From contig NC_134029.1 of the NCBI RefSeq assembly GCF_964204645.1, positions 17,192,450 through 17,256,449 of the forward strand: a stretch of DNA of 64,000 nucleotides, read 5' to 3'. Origin of the DNA: Tubulanus polymorphus (taxonomy: Eukaryota > Nemertea > Palaeonemertea > Tubulaniformes > Tubulanidae). The notes under the pieces were generated by a model. That model was not told where the DNA came from. It searched no databases and saw only the letters and a list, made by a program, of their open reading frames with translations. Made by a program: the position numbers and the translations under genes. Positions 1 to 10,265 of this stretch are shown in pieces. Position 1 is the stretch's first letter; every line of letters starts with the position of its first letter.

Positions 1-357
1 AAAAGTGTGAGTAAAGTGTGAGTAAATTAATTTAGATTTTAAGATATAAATAATCTAGAAAATTCATTTTAATAAAAGTTTTGTTATAAAAATGAAGACG
101 GAAGAAGAAGAACACAAATTTAAAATCGAAATCAATGAAGCCAATAAATTATTTTCACAGTTAAATATTAAAAATTATATCACAGCAACAAATTAGTGTA
201 CGCAAGACAATATAAAATTGATAATATTACTGTAATTAATCAAATAATATCAAATGAAACATATTTAATTACTAAACTAGTAGATACTTTTGATAATGGT
301 GCTAAAAATCCTAAAATATTTAATACAGTTTTGAATTATAAAGGTTATTTATCTTAA
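1..357 (+). pseudogene. Polinton-related gene relic at window edge
   Basis: Bases 1-30 hold two GTGTGAGTAAA-type units like those just inside the Polinton termini at 28231-28350 and 60103-60125. A reading frame then starts at 92 (ATG) after an AT-rich leader and runs to TAA at about 357, with one in-frame TAG at 194-196. The predicted protein is acidic at its N-terminus. It contains a segment (Y-K-I-D-N-I-T then Y-L-I-T) that weakly resembles the 117-aa small Polinton protein seen at 18882-19235. I infer a diverged relic of the same element class, cut by the window start. The homology is weak and the function unknown. Confidence 0.4.
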
Positions 358-1280
358 TAAAATATTTCTCGATAAAAAAAATTTCCATCACGGTCGCGTT
401 AAAAATGTATCAGACCGAAAAATGATTTCGATACGTAAAAATAGTCACCTCCGAAATATTTGCTCGATTTAAAATGATCCCGCTATGAAAAATAAATCAC
501 TTTCAAAATATTCGTTAGAATATATTTCCGCTTAGAAAAATAAATCGCCTTCCTTTTCTATATTTTAAATATTTTCCGATGACTAATGTAGTCTTGCAGT
601 GTAAAAAATGATTCGGGTTTTGCCACTATTGCGCGCGCTGTTGATTGGGCAGTGCCAGTGCTGCAGTACTGGTAGGCCTACTAAAACAGCCCTAAGAATA
701 GTACGTTTCGCATTCTACGTATCGTACTACGCGGGGCTAATGCAATATCAAAACTCTACCGCACGACCCTCCTCATATACGAGTGAATCAAGGTGAATCA
801 GGGCGAGAGCTTCGGTTTTGGATCCCAAAATGTCGCGAGGAGCCCCTGTGAACTTGAGTTAGGGATGGCGGTGCTGTCTTCGGCAACGTCATGTTAAATA
901 GGGGCCCAATGTATCAAAATTTTGTACATTCAAAGGTTAGGCCTCTTGAGTTTGATTCCTCGTCAGATATCCATCGGCTTTCTAGAAATAGATATTTTAT
1001 GGTACGACCTAATTTAATAGGTACTAATATATTTTGAATGCGATTTTTTTCAGAGCGGAATCATTCATACTTTACATACAATTTTTGCGATGGAATTAGT
1101 CTTTTATGACGAAATCATTTTCACTTACGCATGTATTTTGATGGAAATTTACTTTTTCAAAGACGAAATTATTTTTGTCAAGGAATGTTTTATGGCCCTT
1201 ATCAGCCTATACTAACGCATACTTCTTGTTTCATAAGTTAACGCTCTTTTAATTTATTTCCTTCTTCGTGTAACATTTCA
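358..1280. other. Host non-coding DNA, no gene seen
   Basis: No open frame with recognisable content. The last part (about 1200-1280) is pyrimidine-rich and ends in TTTCAG, a splice acceptor for the kringle exon that follows, so this is best read as upstream intron or intergenic DNA. Confidence 0.5.
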
Positions 1281-1513
1281 GTTAGAGAATGTAAGACGAC
1301 CATGTTGGGTACAGAATACAGAGGAACTTTGAGTCAATCGCTATCCGGTAAAACGTGTCAGAACTGGAATTCTCAATCACCTCACACACATTCCCACTAC
1401 GACTTCGAAAAGGGCATTTCGAATTATTGTAGGAATCCTGACGATGGACCAGAAGGACCCTGGTGTTATACCACTGATCCTGCGACACGCTGCGACGTAA
1501 AACTGTGTTCGGG
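1281..1513 (+). CDS. Kringle-domain exon
   Basis: An AG acceptor at about 1280 opens into a frame reading [16 protein letters not shown], followed by the kringle core with CQNW, CRNPD, PWCY and CDVKLC. All six kringle cysteines are present, as are the NPD...PWCY signature and the YRGT motif, so this is one complete domain of about 75 residues. The frame meets a good donor (G/GTAAAT) at about 1513, so the exon is one domain long, as is usual for kringle exons. Kringles are disulfide-bonded extracellular ligand-binding modules of proteases, receptors and matrix proteins. No neighbouring exon of the parent gene is seen in the window, so the full protein cannot be named. The ATG at 1302 is internal, not a translation start. 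Confidence 0.85.
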
Positions 1514-2609
1514 TAAATATAAGTATTCTATCTGCCAGAGGGGGGCCAGTTGATCAGAACATGCTTTACGTTAACCATCAAATAATAGCACGGTATCACA
1601 ATGCAGTTTTATATATCACTATGTCAATTATTCACTGGTTAACTTCAACCAAATTTTGAACAACGACACTGCATGACCTCTGTTTTGTTTTATTTTCATA
1701 CGCATTTTATTACGTACACAGTTAATTATTTATAAAACATGACAACACTGTTCAACCAACGACTACACACAAAACCAGTTGAGCCTGCTACTTTGTGTTA
1801 TTATTCACTTTGTACATATTGCTGGTGACAAATAAACTACTATACTTTATACTACATGTACGTATAGCTACACCTACGCATTAGGTTACAATCAACATTT
1901 CATCAGTTCCACGCGATAAGTGATTCGTATGATCATGGACGTATAATCTACGAGTCGAATTCAACGTCTGTCTGTAGATATCGACTTGCCTTGAGAGTCG
2001 AATTTAACTTTTTCCAGGTATTGACCTGCCCTGAGCTGAGAGTCGAATTCATTCTTCTGCAGTTATCGACCTGCCCTGAGAGTAGAATTTTTATCTTCTG
2101 CAGTTACTCGGTTATACCGACTCGAATCTGTCCATAGACAACATCTCAGCATTCAAATCAAAATTAAAATCTTATCGGTTTCACTCGTACAGTTCACTCG
2201 TAATTTCCAGCCGTCGTAATAATTTCTAGGGAGCGCCTTTGAACTATTGGGGTGATATATAAGGTGTTCAAATAACGGGAAAGGAAGCCGGAGTTCAAGG
2301 CAAGGCAAGGCGGTTAGCAGGCAACCTACGGGAATGCAAGTACGTCACACAAAATACAATGAATAGAAGATATGTCACAGGCTATGATGCCGGGCTGTGT
2401 AAAAGTATACGTCTCGAGGAAGATAAAGCAGTATAAAAAGGGTGGGTTTCAGTACAGTAGGTTGGTGGAGCTAGAGATAAGAGGCTGTGGGCTATGAAAT
2501 GAATTATTGAAGGAAGATTGGATGAAGGCTATATCGGAAATAAATAATGGGACGATAGAATAAACGATTGTAGTCATTGTCCCTTAAATAGAAGTCGGAA
2601 TAACACAGA
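1514..2609. other. Probable intron or intergenic DNA
   Basis: No coding content recognised. It contains the minisatellite at 1948-2105 and ordinary mixed-composition sequence. Confidence 0.4.
1948..2105 (+). repeat. Imperfect minisatellite
   Basis: Three to four degenerate tandem units share GAGAGTCGAATT, CTTCTGCAGTTATCGACCTG and CCTGAGAG. The unit is about 45-55 bp with clear divergence among copies. No function visible. Confidence 0.6.
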
Positions 2610-2793
2610 TTCGTTCGTTCGTTCGTTCGTTCGTTCGTTCGTTCGTTCGTTCGTTCGTTCGTTCGTTCGTTCGTTCGTTCGTTCGTTCGTTCGTTCGTTC
2701 GTTCGTTCGTTCGTTCGTTCGTTCGTTCGTTCGTTCGTTCGTTCGTTCGTTCGTTCGTTCGTTCGTTCGTTCGTTCGTTCGTTCGTTCGTTCG
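2610..2793 (+). repeat. (TTCG)n microsatellite
   Basis: About 46 uninterrupted copies of TTCG over 184 bp. Its reverse strand gives an artificial open frame of repeated R-T-N-E, which is not a gene. Confidence 0.98.
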
Positions 2794-4540
2794 CGACCCA
2801 GTGTGCAGATGATGTCATTATTAGCCAATCAGAAATCTTGTTTTCTTTTAGCCCGGGTGTTCCCATTTCTAGTTCTTCCGTGAAATTTGCCTCAGCGATT
2901 ATTACAACGAGCAATCCGATTGGTGCCGCAAGTTTTACGTGCGGCAAAGCTGCACCCGGTCTAGTGTGGCGGGCAATGCCGTGATCGAATATATCATATT
3001 TCATAATTATCAGAGAAGACCATTCATAAACCACATACAACAAATAGAAATAGGCAACTACAAACTTAGGTAAAACAAATTTACATTGCCTTATAGAAAA
3101 AAATGCTTCCCATCCAAAAGAAGAGTGTTCGAATAATCATCAACTCTATTTACACTGCACACAAAAATCCACTCTTTAAAAAATCTTGAAATCCCCAAAA
3201 TTAATGATGTTCTCATCCTTAAAACTGCACTTGTTATACAAAACACCATCGTATCGTCACCCCATTACTTTTATTACTTCACCGCGGAATATGTGTCTCG
3301 TTTATTTAGTCAACTGCTGGTAACCCGCCCTGAATCAAGTCCCATACAAGTCTTTATCAAGTATCTATCGAGTGTTTATCGAGATTCTATCGAATGTCTA
3401 CTCTCCCAAGACTGCGGGTCCCTTTTATAAAAAGATCGGCATTTCGTAGAATGCCGACTCTCCCACTCTTGGCAAGGAGCAGCAATCTAACTGTCATGAC
3501 TGTTTTGGTCATGTAGAATCTAGCCTTAATGATTCTCTAATTATTTGGGAAACTGATTTGCCAAACTAACTTTTCTTTTGCCAACCCTCCTGTCGACGCG
3601 GAATGATTTACTTACTCCTTGCCTTTCATTGTTGAGAGAACAGCCATTTTCTGCGAGTTACCAACAGACATATACAACAACAGAAACTTTAAAGAGCTTA
3701 TAGTATTAAAATTTAACACAAATTGATTTTCATAAAACTTTAGCGATTATAGAGACTTTGTGCTTTATCCAAGATACTCAAATTAAATATATTTTCAAAA
3801 CTTTAGTGTTCGTCTCAAATTACGGTAATGCTCATTGTTTCTTTTTTGAATTATTAAAAATACTTATGCTTCGGAACTTTATTATGATCAATTATCATTC
3901 TTAAAATCAATCTATAACTGCTATACTAATTTCATTACAATACGGGATCAAGCTAAACAACAATGTCTCCCCATACCTCCGTTTTTCTTTTTATAGAAAG
4001 TACTCGGGAGTATCATGAAGTAAACAGCGTGATCCTTTCACCAGCCACATTATTAATGCACCCCATTGTTCCGACCCAACCAAACACGGTTTACGTCAAT
4101 TCTTAAGTTTTATAAAAAGATTCTGAATGTTTGCCAGATATCGCAGCAGAAGAACCGAGAAAGAATTATTTTTACACCAGGCTGATTTATGGTCAGCGCT
4201 GATAGATTAAAACCTGCTTACTTCATCGTTTGTTGTCTGACACCCATTTATAACCACCAACGCATACAGGAAATCAACATTACAAACATTTTCTAGCTAC
4301 TACGAAATCTTGCTGCGGATCAATATCCATCAATGTAATAATCCTAATTGTCATAATTGCTCATTCTCCTGAACTTTTTTAGCTTACTCATATAAACTCT
4401 CCTGAAATTTACGAAATTTATCAACCTTCATTTCCTTTCCCTTTCGTTTTTTTTCTGGGTGCTTGCAACAGCGGCCTAAAGGTTTTGCTTGGCTCACACT
4501 GTTAGTTACTGTTAGAAAGCTACTGTTCTCTCTCTCTTTT
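2794..4540. other. Host non-coding DNA, no gene seen
   Basis: AT-rich mixed sequence with short internal echoes (for example TCTATCGAG and TTTATCGAG around 3360-3400). No protein family recognised on either strand. Confidence 0.4.
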
Positions 4541-4700
4541 TATAATTGTGCTTTTTTAAAAATTGTCAATCTAATGTAAATAGCCTGTCATGCTTTCCGT
4601 TAAATAAATTTTAACTTGAACTTGAACTTGGCTGAGAATAGCCGATGCCATCAGGTTCAAATCCCTGCCGAGGGAGGATGTTCGCCGCCGGCGAATCGAC
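4541..4700 (+). mobile_element. Probable retroposon 3' tail and SINE-like box B
   Basis: TAAATAAATTTTAACTTGAAC followed by iterated CTTGAA (about 4600-4630) looks like a LINE/SINE 3' tail. It is followed by GGTTCAAATCC at about 4654, matching a tRNA-type box B, with a possible weak box A (TGGCTGAGAAT) before it. I infer a degraded tRNA-related SINE or LINE tail. No target duplication was found. Confidence 0.35.
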
Positions 4701-4737
4701 CAAATACGTATTCACGACGAGAAAGGAGCGCTTCTCT

Positions 4738-4935
4738 ACAGGTGACATACGAGATTTTCGAATCTCGACTTATTATCTAGAAATTCGACATGAACAGAAA
4801 ACTCGAAATGTGACATGATATGTCGAATTTCGAGTTTTCTTTTCATGTCGGATTTCGAGTTAATTATGTCAAATTTCGTGTTATTCTCATGTCGACTTAT
4901 TATCCCGAAATTCGACTTAAACGACTCCAATTTCC
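4738..4935 (+). mobile_element. Palindromic-minisatellite element, copy 1
   Basis: Starts with AGGTGACATACGAGAT, the reverse complement (one mismatch) of the end of the element at 39769-40045, and continues into degenerate copies of a self-complementary unit (TCGAAATTCGACTTATTA type). Shared end plus shared repeat core make these two loci members of one non-autonomous repeat family. No coding capacity. The copies here are more diverged than in the array at 39.8 kb. Confidence 0.6.
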
Positions 4936-5126
4936 ACAAATGAGTCTAATGTCGACATGATTAATTCGTACATTTTACATGCATGTTTAAAACGTTTGTT
5001 GAAATCTATGTATATAAAGTTAAATTTGTGCTTCCTTTACCGGTATTGTTGAAATTGTGTACCAGTACTGTTGGATATTTGTATACAGTATTATCGTATT
5101 ATCCTTAAATCCTTCGCGTTTCGCTT
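4936..5126. other. Host flank of Polinton AB
   Basis: Pre-insertion sequence up to the target site; no gene recognised. Confidence 0.4.
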
Positions 5127-5132
5127 CACGTA
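5127..5132 (+). repeat. 6-bp target site duplication, left (CACGTA)
   Basis: CACGTA directly precedes AGTAATAGGGG here and directly follows CCCCTATTACT at 24064-24069. A 6-bp duplication is the known hallmark of Maverick/Polinton integration, so it fixes the element ends. Confidence 0.9.
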
Positions 5133-5336
5133 AGTAATAGGGGTTTAGTTGTTTCATACCAAAGGTCGAAAGGCCGAGCTCGTAAAAATGAAAAATATGA
5201 AAATAATAACAATTTCTACTTGAATTAGTCGCGTACACTCCTAATTCAAGTAGAAATTATTATTATTTTAACATTTTTCATTTTTACGAGCTCGACCTCT
5301 CAACCTTTGATATGAAACAACTAAACCCCTATTACT
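5133..5336 (+). repeat. Left terminal inverted repeat, itself a hairpin
   Basis: About 96 bp of stem, a 12-nt centre (TCGCGTACACTC) and about 96 bp of complementary stem: the sequence opens AGTAATAGGGGTTTAG and closes CTAAACCCCTATTACT. It matches the reverse complement of 23860-24063 with only a few differences and identical length. The palindrome means the inner edge of the repeat looks like a second element end. Confidence 0.95.
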
Positions 5337-5956
5337 TAGGAGGATGTGGGATAAGAAATTATGGATATACTCATGAAACTGTAGCAGTTTAGCCGTTTTG
5401 TATAGGCTTTCAATGCATTACGTTTACCGGAATTTCAATTGCGTCGTTCAGCTATTGTTAATGTCACACACAGTGACATGTTCTATTATACTTTATTGAT
5501 TCCTGCATTCAGCGGCTTGGGATGCGGAAATCGATACTGACTGTAGAATAAAAATATATGTGTGTTTATGGAACAATGATCCTAAAAATGAACAATACGT
5601 TGAGGAATTTATTATCGAGAATCCGAAATGACTTATCTGGACAGTTATAATTACTGCTCCTAATAGATAAACAATAGTAGTGAGATAATCTAAATCCTAA
5701 TTTCAATAAAAAGTATTTAAAAAACAATAACTTCAACTAGTAATACTTTCTTTTCAAAAAGAGAATACTTTATATTTTGAATAGATTCAAATAGAAAATC
5801 TTTAAATTCAAATAGCTAATGTCTATTTATTAATGGATGAGACCTGTTTTTCTGGGATATTTTGCTTACTTTTTGGCGTATATACCTCATTTATGTCTTA
5901 ACAGAATGCCAAAAATCGCGGACAACAACTGAATATCCGATATATTTCCAGTTCTG
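5337..5956. other. Left subterminal region of AB without recognisable gene
   Basis: 5337-5640 is less AT-rich than the rest of the element and resembles nothing in copies C or D. 5680-5830 matches (inverted) the spacer at 43255-43330 of copy C, so it is authentic Polinton spacer. The place where copy C has its HNH gene is occupied here by unrelated sequence. Confidence 0.5.
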
Positions 5957-5958
5957 TA

Positions 5959-6220
5959 CCAATTAGATGGATTGGCAAAAAGACTCCTTAAGTCCAGTTG
6001 AATGAGAGAGAAAATCCTCCATTTTGTCAAATTTCTTGAATTTTTACATTGTCACCATGCCTACGAAATGAAGTTATTTTTCTTGTGGGGTCTCAACAAC
6101 TAAATCAGGGTGGCGTAGGCATGGTAACAATGTTCAAATCCAAGAAATTTGACAAAATGGAGGATTTTCTCTCTCATTCAACTGGACTTAAGGAGTCTTT
6201 TTGCCAATCCATCTAATTGG
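5959..6220. mobile_element. Foldback MITE with TA target duplication
   Basis: 262 bp. It starts CCAATTAGATGGATTGGCAA and ends with the complement; the arms are about 110 bp with a short centre. TA at 5957-5958 and 6221-6222 suggests Tc1/mariner-type TA insertion. It cuts off the 5' end of the next gene. Confidence 0.85.
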
Positions 6221-6753
6221 TAACAGTTGTTTCTAATTCTATTCAAGTTAATAACAATATAGATTATGAATACTATTTATATTGTAAGCATCATCTAGAA
6301 CTATTGATCGCCGGTGGAAAAACTAATGAGTTTTTAAATAGAATCATTACTTTTCAAGAACTAGACTCTATGAAACCAGATAAAGTAATAAAATATTTTA
6401 AAATTTATGAAGAGTCAAGATTAGCTAGAATAAACGACTCTATAAGTGATGGTATTGTCAAATGTTATTCAAAATTATGTAACCAGTTAATACCAATTGA
6501 TGATGAAAATAAATTATATAGTGATTTGAAAAATGACTACTTAGTTATGACTGAATTACAAAAATGGGTTGGTTATGCTTCATTTCAATTAGGATCGGTT
6601 ATGACATTAATTTCTACTGGCGTCATAACATTTTCGAACATCAAGCCTATGGAATATAAATCAGGTAAGAACGAAACAGATGACGCTGTACTACAACCAA
6701 ACGTCGAAACAGAAAATGAATCAGAACAAAAATTAACTAAAATAAATGAGTGA
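6217..6753 (+). pseudogene. Polinton helical protein, 5' truncated by MITE
   Basis: From about 6222 the frame matches the proteins at 44443-45051 and 42561-43169. It is hydrophilic, with a Lys/Asp-rich middle and one hydrophobic stretch (YASFQLGSVMTLISTGVITF, about residues 121-140) that could span a membrane. The first 40 or so codons found in the sister copies are missing, replaced by the MITE, so the TTG-type start at 6217 is not authentic. It is first in the integrase block and overlaps the next gene by 8 bp (ATGAGTGA context). Function unknown; no family recognised. Confidence 0.7.
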
Positions 6754-7228
6754 TAGCGTTAAGAAAAAGGCTAGATCCGAGAAACAAATTAAATGGGCAA
6801 GAGAATTAGGTAAAAGATCTTCAGAATTAAAAAAAGCTAGGAAAAAGAAATTAACTGATATAGAGAAACAAATTAAATGGGCAAGAGAATTAGGTAAAAG
6901 ATCTTCAGAATTAAAAAAAGCTAAGAAAAAGAAATTAACTGATATAAATGAATCACAGACTTTATCTGATATTGATTCAAATAATAATCCATCTGATTCT
7001 TCTAATGCTGGAAGTAATTATAAATTATATATTACAATTGGATTAGTAACAGTTATTATATTATCTGGTGTAATATATAAATCAAAATTCAAATCTGATG
7101 ATAAAGATGATTCCAATGACAATCGGAAACTTAGTTATCCGTGTACAGACAGTAAACCTATCATACCAGAAAATAAGTCAAATCATAAAACCATTGAAAC
7201 TAAATCTAAATTATTATTAATGGATTAA
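6746..7228 (+). CDS. Polinton basic, one-pass membrane protein
   Basis: 160 aa. The N-terminal third is highly basic (KQIKWARELGKRSSELKK) and is tandemly duplicated here (84-bp unit at about 6778-6945). Sister copies at 45044 and 42568 have it once. A single hydrophobic segment follows (about residues 95-112, LYITIGLVTVIILSGVIY), then an acidic/polar tail. The architecture suggests nucleic-acid binding by the basic part and membrane tethering, but this is inference. ATG lies in a TAAATG context and overlaps the upstream stop. Open and apparently intact. Confidence 0.75.
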   Translation: MSDSVKKKARSEKQIKWARELGKRSSELKKARKKKLTDIEKQIKWARELGKRSSELKKAKKKKLTDINESQTLSDIDSNNNPSDSSNAGSNYKLYITIGLVTVIILSGVIYKSKFKSDDKDDSNDNRKLSYPCTDSKPIIPENKSNHKTIETKSKLLLMD

Positions 7229-7234
7229 AATGAT

Positions 7235-8353
7235 ATGAAAAAAGAAAAATATTTAAGAGAGTTATATTATAACCCAGAAAGTGAAGTATCATATTCTAGC
7301 GTTTCAGAATTATGGAATAAAATTAAATCTGATAAAGAAAATGGTAATGGTGCCGTATGGCACCCACATGGTGGTATAAAATATAGTGAATTAAAATCAT
7401 GGTTACAAAACCAACCCACATATCAAATACATAAGAAAATGGATAAAAATTATTTAACAAGAAAAGTTATGGTTTCATATATCGATCAACAATGGCAAGC
7501 AGATTTAATTGACATGAAGAACTTAGAGGAACACAACAAAGGATATTTCTGGATATTAAATGTTATAGACATATTCAGTAGATACGCATGGTCAATTCCA
7601 ATCAAAAATAAAACTGGAATAGAAGTGACAAATGCTTTTAAATCTATATTTAAAGAAGCTATTCCAGATAAGATACAATTTGATGAAGGTAAGGAATTTT
7701 ATAATAAACATTTTAAAAAACTATTATCTGATAACGATGTAGATTATTTTTCAACACACTCAGATAAAAAAGCATCTATTATAGAAAGATTTAATAAAAC
7801 ATTGAAAACTAGAATGTGGAAATATTTTACTGCTAATGAAACATATAAATATATCGATGTGTTAGATGATTTAGTGAAAGGTTATAATAATTCTAAACAT
7901 AGTTCTATAAATATGAAACCTATACAAGCTAGAAAAGAAGATAATTCGGAAATAGTTTGGAATAATTTATATGGAGCGTTTGTAACACATGATTTCGGTG
8001 AACCAAGATTCAAAATAGGACAACACGTAAGAATATCTAAATATAGAAAAACCTTTTATAAAGGTTATACCCCTAATTTTACAGAAGAAATATTCAAGAT
8101 TAAAAAGATAATATTAACTAAACCATTTGTTTATAAACTAGAAGATTTAAAAGATGAAGAAATATTAGGTTATTTCTATGAACAAGAATTATCACTTGTA
8201 CCAAATCCAGATGAAATAGAATACAACATAGAAAAAGTATTGAAATCAAAAACTCTTAAAGGAAAAAAGTATTCTTTGGTGAAATATAAAGGATACGATG
8301 ATAAATTTAATGAATGGATTTTATCTAGTAAAATTAAAAGAATAAATGAATAA
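7235..8353 (+). CDS. INT: Polinton integrase with C-terminal chromodomain
   Basis: 372 aa. A retroviral-type (rve) DDE core is visible: first Asp in WQADLIDMKN, second in KIQFDEGKEFYN, Glu in SIIERFNKTLKTRMW. The C-terminus (about 325-365, YNIEKVLKSKTLKGKKYSLV...KGYDDKFNEWI) has chromodomain form. It would insert element ends into host DNA with a 6-bp stagger. Intact in this copy. It contains a 9-codon in-frame insertion (residues about 37-45, GAVWHPHG) that the integrases of C and D lack. It overlaps the ATPase gene by 8 bp (ATGAATAA). Confidence 0.95.
   Translation: MKKEKYLRELYYNPESEVSYSSVSELWNKIKSDKENGNGAVWHPHGGIKYSELKSWLQNQPTYQIHKKMDKNYLTRKVMVSYIDQQWQADLIDMKNLEEHNKGYFWILNVIDIFSRYAWSIPIKNKTGIEVTNAFKSIFKEAIPDKIQFDEGKEFYNKHFKKLLSDNDVDYFSTHSDKKASIIERFNKTLKTRMWKYFTANETYKYIDVLDDLVKGYNNSKHSSINMKPIQARKEDNSEIVWNNLYGAFVTHDFGEPRFKIGQHVRISKYRKTFYKGYTPNFTEEIFKIKKIILTKPFVYKLEDLKDEEILGYFYEQELSLVPNPDEIEYNIEKVLKSKTLKGKKYSLVKYKGYDDKFNEWILSSKIKRINE
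7349..7373 (+). repeat. 25-bp double-hairpin micro-insertion (integrase)
   Basis: Reads GGTGCC-GTAT-GGCACC followed by CACC-CACAT-GGTG sharing CACC, so two small stem-loops in tandem. The surrounding integrase codons are collinear with copy D except for this extra 27 bp. The same 25 bp sits inverted at 11776-11800 in another gene of the same element. Confidence 0.85.
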
Positions 8354-8957
8354 AGATTTATTTATATTCGAACCGCATAATATGTTAGTTACTGGTGTAA
8401 CCAATTGTGGTAAAACACATTTCATATTAGACTTGTTAGAAACTATTTATAAGAATCATTTTGATAATATAATATTATTCTGTCCTACTTATGAAATGAA
8501 TAAAACATATAATAGAGATATAGTTAAGATAAAAAAGTTTATTATATTAGATCCTAAAACAGTAAAAGAAAATTTAGTTAATTGTATAAAAATAGCAATT
8601 GATACTTATAAAGGATCAAATACATTATTCATTGTAGATGATTGCGCAAATTTACATGATTCAAAAGTTAGAGAAAGTGAGTTATGTTATTTAGCTTTCT
8701 CTGGAAGACATTTTGGGATAACAACATGGGTTTTAAATCAAAAATATAATTCAATTGTTAAAGACTTTAGGGAGAATATAAGATTTCTAGTTTTATTCTA
8801 CAATAAAGATAGAAAATCTATGCAACAATCATTGGAAGAAAATTAAATTATACCTACTGAATTATATGATGAATATATGAATAAATTAAAGAATAATAAA
8901 GGTTCAAAATTATTACTGAGACTACAATTTCCATATGAATATAAATTTATAAAATAA
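8346..8957 (+). pseudogene. ATP: Packaging ATPase (A32/FtsK-HerA type), one nonsense codon
   Basis: About 203 codons. Walker A is GVTNCGKTHF (residues about 15-24) and Walker B is TLFIVDDCAN. This is the genome-packaging ATPase class of Polintons and large DNA viruses, which translocates DNA into capsids. An in-frame TAA at 8844-8846 removes the last 37 codons (the frame then continues to 8957), where the other copies read through. It starts within the integrase stop. Confidence 0.9.
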
Positions 8958-9357
8958 CTATTTATATACCTATGTATTAGATACCCTATTAGATACCCCA
9001 ATACCTGATACCCTAATACCTGATACCCTAATACCTGATACCCTATTAGATACCTTAAATACTTAAAACCCCCTATTTTAAAATAAATATTATTTATACA
9101 ATTTTCAACCAATTTATTTTTATTATTTCAACTAATATATGAATAAGTTTGAAAATAATAAAGGTTATTTATTATTACTGAGGTTTCAACATAAATTTGA
9201 AAAAGAAATATAATTTAAGGTATTTTCAAATAATATGTATTAGATATGTATTAGATATGTATTAGATACCTTAAATACCTTAAATACTTAAAACCCCCTT
9301 TTTATTTTCTATTATTTTATACAATTTTCAACTAATATTATTATTTGAATTAAATAC
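8958..9357 (+). repeat. Convergent-gene spacer with iterated AGATACC/CCTGATACC units
   Basis: Two blocks (about 8965-9065 and 9225-9290) of TATTAGATACC and TAATACCTGATACC repeats, each followed by TTAAATACTTAAAACCCCC and a TATACAATTTTCAAC stretch. It lies where the two gene blocks converge and recurs at 47110-47508 in D. It could act in 3'-end formation or replication; neither is shown. Confidence 0.7.
9139..9213 (+). pseudogene. Duplicated ATPase C-terminal fragment
   Basis: A 24-codon frame starting MNKFENNKGY and ending at TAA 9211 repeats the last codons of the ATPase (MNKLKNNKGS...), including a following copy of the spacer repeat. Copy D has the same duplication at 47276-47350; copy C has only one. 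It is a shared derived tandem duplication, unlikely to be a gene. Confidence 0.65.
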
Positions 9358-10169
9358 AAGAGCCCCAAGGGGCACAATGGCCAGCCTGTCAGGTTTGCTT
9401 TTTATAAATAATATAATCTGTGGGTTATATTTATCAATATACACTCCCTGCTCAATATCATTTACATAGTAAAATCGTGTGTTAACACAGACAGCAGGAA
9501 CGAATGTAATATAGAAATACTAAGTTATTGTATTGTGCAACGCCCCCTGGTGGCCATAAAAAAACCAATGAGCTTGAAACTCACCTCGATCATAGAACAT
9601 GTCATGAGCTACAACTTTCCAATTGATTATAGTAGCAAAATATGCTTAAGTATCAATTATGATGTGGAAAAACTTTTTTTCCACCTACGAATGAGTACTG
9701 ACGACCCTAAGATGGCCGCCAAGTGCGTCATAATTGCCTGGTCAAAAATACCCTCTCGGATATAAAAGATCCCTTTCCAAAGAATACCCATTACAAATTG
9801 CAATGAAACATGGCGCACCATTAGAAAGCTACAGTACTCAGAATTCAGGCCAAAATTGACATTTTTGGGAACAAAAAAGGTCACAGTACGGCCATCTTGA
9901 GTTCGATCGACTCAATTTTTCACATGCCGATGGGCCCTCGGGGGATACAAATATATACGAATGATCAAGGTTATTGATAAAAGTTTCTTCAAAATTTCCC
10001 TCGAAAACTTCAAAAATGTGTAAAAAGTGCTGATTTTGGCGAACAACAATGGCTGCCAGTCGGCCATCTTGAATCTGACAGGGCCAGTTTTTGGCCTGAA
10101 GATGTGTCTAGGGTAGATACACGTGTAAAACAAATATCAAGACATTACCTTGAAGCGTCTTCAAAACTT

Positions 10170-10265
10170 TGGAACTCTCACGAACTATCTAGATGGTTAT
10201 CTCTCGACCTCAATAGCTTCAAGACTCATCTCAAAACAACTTTGTTCCATGCAGCATACCATTAA
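10170..10265 (+). pseudogene. LINE reverse-transcriptase C-terminal relic
   Basis: The frame reads WNSHELSRWLSLDLNSFKTHL then KTTLF and stops at TAA 10263. The W-N-S ... L-x-x-F-K-x-x-L-K-T-x-L-F pattern is typical of the extreme C-terminus of Jockey/CR1/L2-like LINE reverse transcriptases. Only about 31 codons are recognisable. Confidence 0.55.

Noticed and set aside
608-796. 62-codon + frame in host DNA
   Set aside because: No recognisable domain, no splice or start context and a composition like its surroundings.
2504-3043. Long minus-strand frames with repeated Arg-Thr-Asn-Glu
   Set aside because: They are read-throughs of the TTCG microsatellite; a tetranucleotide repeat without stops is open in several frames.
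5133-5336. Reading the 204-bp hairpin as an independent MITE
   Set aside because: The only matching 6-bp duplication is between the outermost flanks 5127-5132 and 24064-24069; neither hairpin has its own flanking duplication.
8843-9112. Minus-strand frame with repeated V-L-G-Y-Q
   Set aside because: Produced by the AGATACC/CCTGATACC spacer repeats opposite the ATPase end; no start context or family.
9535-10133. Several 60-75-codon frames in the foreign block
   Set aside because: Repeat-like sequence with phrases such as GGCCATCTTGA recurring; no protein family and frames on both strands overlap.
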